Origin: Paracoccus denitrificans
Lineage (GTDB): Bacteria > Pseudomonadota > Alphaproteobacteria > Rhodobacterales > Rhodobacteraceae
Direction of reading: 5' to 3'
DNA: 64,000 nucleotides
Assembly (NCBI GenBank): GCA_003240735.1
Contig: QFNE01000006.1
Location: forward strand, 1 to 64,000
Of this stretch, positions 61,057-64,000 are shown one piece after another. Made by a program: the position numbers and the translations under genes. Every line of letters begins with the position of its first letter. Positions within the stretch are counted from its first letter, which is position 1. The notes below the pieces were generated by a model. It saw only the letters and a list, made by a program, of their open reading frames with translations, did no database searches and was not told where the DNA came from.

Positions 61057-61656
61057 ATGTTTACCGGAATCATAACCGATATCGGAAATGTCAGTGCCGT
61101 GGAATTGCGCGGCGACATGCGCGCACGGATCAGCTGCCATTATGACATGGCGGGCGTCGACATGGGCGCATCCATTGCCTGCGATGGCGTCTGCCTGACG
61201 GTCGTGGACAAGGGGCCTGACTGGTTCGACGTCGATATTTCGGCCGAAACCCTGTCAAAGACGAACATCGGCGCGAACGGGTGGGAAAACGGTCGGCCGA
61301 TCAATCTGGAACGCGCATTGAAAGTCGGGGATGAACTTGGCGGCCATATCGTGTCCGGCCATATCGATGGCGTCGCCCGCATCACCGACGCGCATGACGA
61401 AGGCGACAGTCTGCGGCTGACCTTCGAGGCCCCGCCAGAGCTCGCGCGGTTCATCGCCCCCAAGGGCTCGGTCGCCTTGAACGGCACGTCGTTGACGGTG
61501 AACGAAGTCAGCGGGAACACCTTTGGCGTGAATCTGATTCCGCATACGCAGACCGTGACCACCTGGGGCTCGGCCCGCGTGGGTGACACCGTCAATCTCG
61601 AGATCGACACGCTTGCGCGTTATGTCGCGCGTTTGGCCGAGGCGGGGCAGGTATGA
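61057..61656 (+). CDS. ribE: Riboflavin synthase, alpha subunit
   Basis: This enzyme dismutates two molecules of 6,7-dimethyl-8-ribityllumazine to riboflavin. The 199-residue product has the two lumazine-binding repeats: MFTGIITDIGNVSAVELRGD with ACDGVCLTVVD in the first, and GGHIVSGHIDGVARI with LNGTSLTVNEV in the second. AGAAGG lies before the ATG. It heads a coupled run ribE, unknown gene, ribB, ribH, nusB. The next gene overlaps its stop by 4 bases. Confidence 0.96.
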   Translation: MFTGIITDIGNVSAVELRGDMRARISCHYDMAGVDMGASIACDGVCLTVVDKGPDWFDVDISAETLSKTNIGANGWENGRPINLERALKVGDELGGHIVSGHIDGVARITDAHDEGDSLRLTFEAPPELARFIAPKGSVALNGTSLTVNEVSGNTFGVNLIPHTQTVTTWGSARVGDTVNLEIDTLARYVARLAEAGQV

Positions 61657-62231
61657 CGGCCACCTTCGGCATCGGACACAACGGCGGCCCGCAGTCGTCA
61701 GGCGCAGGCTTTCGCGCACATTGCTGGCGCAAGGCGCGGCGAGAGCTTCTGGGCGCCAATCTTCCGATCGAGGTCGTGCGCCAGCAGGTCCGCAGGGCCA
61801 AGGCGCTGGGGCTCGACTACAAAACCTATGCCGGGGTCCGCGCCACGACGGGACGGGATCTGGTGGCGTTTCTGTATTCGACCAATGCGCTGGGGATGTT
61901 CCGGCTGGCCGACCAACCGGACGCAATGACCCTGGCGCGCATGAACACAAGTGTCGCTGACCGACACCTTGGCGTCGGTCCAGGGTTGAACGCCGAAAAG
62001 CTGCGCCTTGCCGCGCATGCGGTGTCGGCGACGACCCTGCCGCCCTTCGGGTCCAGCTGGGGCGCGATGCGCGCGCAGTTGAAATCTTGGCTGGGCGACC
62101 AAAGATTGCCAGCAGACGCGGTTCTGATGATCGGTGAGACCGACCACGAACGAGAGATGATGGCCGCCGCCGGATTTGCCGGTTTCCTGACCGGCCAACG
62201 CTATTTCGCAGGAGATACCCATGCAGTTTGA
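61653..62231 (+). CDS. Unknown protein coupled to riboflavin genes
   Basis: This 192-residue soluble protein is not in a family that I can name, although I recall similar genes at this place in other Rhodobacteraceae. The N-terminus reads GIGHNGGP, then a basic helical region (AHCWRKARRELL, VVRQQVRRAKALGLDYKTYAGVRA). VAFLYSTNAL (71-80) looks like HAD motif II and VLMIGETDHEREMMAAAGF (157-175) like HAD motif IV. The DxDxT nucleophile motif is absent. It overlaps ribE by 4 bases and ribB by 11, so it is made with the riboflavin enzymes. Its function is unknown. Confidence 0.75.
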   Translation: MTATFGIGHNGGPQSSGAGFRAHCWRKARRELLGANLPIEVVRQQVRRAKALGLDYKTYAGVRATTGRDLVAFLYSTNALGMFRLADQPDAMTLARMNTSVADRHLGVGPGLNAEKLRLAAHAVSATTLPPFGSSWGAMRAQLKSWLGDQRLPADAVLMIGETDHEREMMAAAGFAGFLTGQRYFAGDTHAV

Positions 62232-63339
62232 AGAACCCGGTCCGGTCGAGCGATCCTGGTCCGAGGCGATTTCCTCGACCGAGGAGATCATCGAGGACGC
62301 GCGCAACGGACGCATGTTCATTCTGGTGGACCACGAAGGCCGGGAAAACGAAGGCGATCTGGTGATCCCCGCGCAGATGGCGACGCCTGATGCGGTCAAT
62401 TTCATGGCCACGCACGGTCGCGGGCTGATCTGCCTGTCGATGCCTGCCGCGCGGATCGAGGCCTTGGGCCTGCCGATGATGAGCAATCGCAACGGCACCC
62501 GCCACGAAACCGCCTTTACCCTGTCGATCGAGGCCAGGGACGGCGTCACTACGGGTATTTCTGCCCATGACCGCGCGCGGACGATTTCCGTGGCGATCGA
62601 TCCGACCAAAGGCGCCAATGACATCGTGACACCGGGCCACGTCTTTCCGCTTCGCGCCCGCGAGGGCGGCGTTCTGGTCCGCGCGGGTCACACCGAGGCG
62701 GCGGTCGACGTGGCACGGTTGGCCGGGCTGAACCCGTCCGGCGTCATCTGCGAGATAATGAAGGAAGACGGCACGATGGCGCGTCTTCCCGATCTTGTGG
62801 CGTTCGCTCAGCGGCATCAGTTGAAGATCGGGACGATCAGCGATCTGATCGCCTATCGTCGTCGCCACGACAACCTCATCGTCGAACGTGAGCAGCGACC
62901 GGTGACCTCCGTTCACGGCGGTGATTGGATGATGCGCATCTTTGCGGATGAAACACAGGGCGCGGAACACATTGTCCTGACCAAAGGCGATCTGACCACG
63001 CCAGAGCCGGTGCTTGTCCGGATGCACGCGCTGGACCCGCTGCATGACGCGCTGGGGATCTTTCGTGACAAGGCCGGCGATCTGGGCGCATCGATGCGTC
63101 TGATCGCGTCCGAAGGGCGGGGTGCCGTTGTTTTGCTGCGCGACCTGTCACCCGCGCTGCCACGCGCCGAAGATCACGCCACCCACACGCTGCGCCAATA
63201 CGGGCTGGGCGCGGAAATCCTGCTGGCGTTGGGTCTGTCCGAACTGGTGCTGCTGACGAACTCGGCACCGGTGAACGTAGTCGGCCTTGACGCATACGGG
63301 CTTTCCATCCATTCCACGCGGCCCATTCCACAGGACTGA
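62221..63339 (+). CDS. ribB: 3,4-dihydroxy-2-butanone-4-phosphate synthase with degenerate RibA-like domain
   Basis: The N-terminal domain (about 15-215) makes the four-carbon precursor of riboflavin from ribulose-5-phosphate. Its active-site motifs VDHEGRENEGDLVIPAQ, ATHGRGLICLSM and RAGHTEAAVDVARLAGL are intact. The C-terminal half (about 220-372) has the length and order of GTP cyclohydrolase II (MHALDPLHDALG, IASEGRGAVVLLRD) but contains no cysteine at all, so the zinc site of RibA is lost. The 372-residue protein is thus probably RibB only, and a working RibA must lie elsewhere. ribH follows by 3 bases. Confidence 0.92.
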   Translation: MQFEEPGPVERSWSEAISSTEEIIEDARNGRMFILVDHEGRENEGDLVIPAQMATPDAVNFMATHGRGLICLSMPAARIEALGLPMMSNRNGTRHETAFTLSIEARDGVTTGISAHDRARTISVAIDPTKGANDIVTPGHVFPLRAREGGVLVRAGHTEAAVDVARLAGLNPSGVICEIMKEDGTMARLPDLVAFAQRHQLKIGTISDLIAYRRRHDNLIVEREQRPVTSVHGGDWMMRIFADETQGAEHIVLTKGDLTTPEPVLVRMHALDPLHDALGIFRDKAGDLGASMRLIASEGRGAVVLLRDLSPALPRAEDHATHTLRQYGLGAEILLALGLSELVLLTNSAPVNVVGLDAYGLSIHSTRPIPQD

Positions 63340-63342
63340 ACC

Positions 63343-63888
63343 ATGGCTTCGCAAAACGACCACGCCACCCTGCCGCTGCCCAGCTTTGACCAGCCTGTGC
63401 GGCTGCTGATCGTGGTATCTCCCTACTACCGCGCCATCGCCGACGACCTGATCGCCGGCGCTCGCGCAACTGCCGAGGCTGCTGGCGCAAGCGTCGATCT
63501 GGTCGAGGTTCCCGGCGCGCTGGAAATCCCGACTGCCATCGGCATCGCGTCGCGGCAGGCGAATTACGACGGGTTCGTTGCGCTGGGCTGCGTCATCCGG
63601 GGTGAGACGACGCATTATGAGACGGTCTGCAACGACAGCTCGCGTGGTCTGACGCTTCTGGGCCTGCAAGGCGTGTGCATCGGCAACGGCATTCTGACCG
63701 TCGAGAACACTCAACAGGCCGTGGTTCGCGCAGCGCCCGATCAGCAGAACAAGGGCGGCGGCGCTGCAGCGGCGGCGTTGCACCTGATTGCCCTTCGGCG
63801 TCGCTGGCCGACCAAGCCCTTTTCCCAACCCGGCAGCCGTGATCCGATCCGGGTTGCCGGCGAACTTGATGGTGCAACCCAGGCATGA
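63343..63888 (+). CDS. ribH: 6,7-dimethyl-8-ribityllumazine synthase
   Basis: RibH condenses the pyrimidine and the four-carbon unit to the lumazine that riboflavin synthase uses. The 181-residue product has the conserved VEVPGALEIPTAI, GCVIRGETTHYETVCNDSSRGL, and GILTVENTQQAVVRA with NKGGGAAAAALHLIAL. It has about 15 extra residues at the N-terminus and an extended C-terminal tail compared with short forms. It overlaps nusB by 4 bases (ATGA), the usual link. Confidence 0.95.
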   Translation: MASQNDHATLPLPSFDQPVRLLIVVSPYYRAIADDLIAGARATAEAAGASVDLVEVPGALEIPTAIGIASRQANYDGFVALGCVIRGETTHYETVCNDSSRGLTLLGLQGVCIGNGILTVENTQQAVVRAAPDQQNKGGGAAAAALHLIALRRRWPTKPFSQPGSRDPIRVAGELDGATQA

Positions 63889-64000
63889 GTGACGCGTCCG
63901 ATTCCACCCCGAAGCCGTCGCGTCGTGAATTGTCGTCGGCCGCGCGTATCTATGCAGTGCAGGCATTGTTCCAGATGGAGGCCGCGGATCAGTCCGCAGG
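63885..64000 (+). CDS. nusB: Transcription antitermination factor NusB (partial)
   Basis: Only the first 38 or so residues are in the window. After a short Ser/Asp/Pro-rich leader the sequence SRRELSSAARIYAVQALFQMEA matches the first helices of NusB, which binds boxA RNA with S10 in rRNA antitermination. Position directly after ribH is diagnostic in proteobacteria. The rest lies beyond the window end. Confidence 0.88.
   Translation, partial: MSDASDSTPKPSRRELSSAARIYAVQALFQMEAADQSA

Noticed and set aside
61255..63045. An open frame of 596 codons antisense to ribE, the unknown gene and ribB
   Set aside because: It is a shadow of three coupled plus-strand genes and shows no domain.

Overview
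The window is a high-GC stretch of chromosome from an alphaproteobacterium, most likely a member of the Rhodobacteraceae (Paracoccus/Roseobacter side of the Rhodobacterales). The evidence is the set of conserved neighbourhoods: murA-DUF2948-hisD-UPF0262-low-molecular-weight phosphatase, DUF177-rpmF-plsX-fabH-ihfA-merR divergent from bamE, scpA-scpB, dnaG-rpoD, and nrdR-ribD with ribE-ribB-ribH-nusB. Nearly everything is housekeeping or conserved accessory sequence. Genes are packed tightly with many ATGA-type overlaps, and no stretch over 300 bases lacks a gene. I see no rRNA operon, prophage, insertion sequence or CRISPR array.

Layout. 1-9 kb: tRNA-Tyr, a GT-A-like protein, hisB-hisH, a soluble double-PAS chemoreceptor, and a leftward operon (small basic protein, murA, DUF2948, GNAT, hisD, UPF0262, phosphatase). 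9.3-10.3 kb: tRNA-Thr followed by a lone YgeA-type racemase that looks like a small islet. 10.3-14.2 kb: phosphomannomutase and manC (GDP-mannose supply) and trxB. 14.3-18.2 kb: an iron(III)-type ABC transporter. 18.2-22.2 kb: gph, glmU, glmS. 22.3-29 kb: luciferase-like oxidoreductase, PAP2, a lipoprotein, moaA, TauE-type permease, SRAP protein, tRNA-Gly, DUF1489, Bcr/CflA transporter. 29-33.5 kb: rpsD, scpAB, a small basic protein, two-domain dCTP deaminase, tRNA-Pro, merR, ihfA. 33.7-38.2 kb: a DksA-type zinc finger, the fatty-acid/phospholipid cluster, bamE, msrB. 38.3-44.9 kb: olsB-like acyltransferase, tgt, rnd, tandem GNAT, a histidine kinase, a metallo-hydrolase, tRNA-Asn. 45.1-48.1 kb: a frameshifted Tat-exported amidohydrolase, an LldD-like enzyme, a lipoprotein. 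48.2-56.3 kb: tetR-dnaG-rpoD, rmuC, nrdR-ribD. 56.3-60.9 kb: a capsule trio (KpsC, export lipoprotein, KpsS) on the opposite strand. 61-64 kb: ribE, an unknown gene, ribB, ribH and the start of nusB.

How they work together. manB/manC and glmU/glmS/murA supply nucleotide sugars and peptidoglycan precursors. The KpsC/KpsS set builds and exports a Kdo-primed surface polysaccharide. The riboflavin genes form a pathway split in two by the capsule genes. DnaG, RpoD, ScpAB, IHF-alpha and RmuC serve replication, transcription and chromosome structure.

The observations I think most deserve checking are: six GANTC (CcrM-type) sites packed into 111 bases upstream of rpoD; an unrecognised gene translationally coupled between ribE and ribB with HAD-like motifs but no nucleophile; a perfect 7+7 palindrome over the -35 of ribE where no FMN riboswitch is seen; a RibB protein whose RibA-like half has lost every cysteine; the single-base frameshift in the Tat-exported amidohydrolase; and the racemase islet next to tRNA-Thr.
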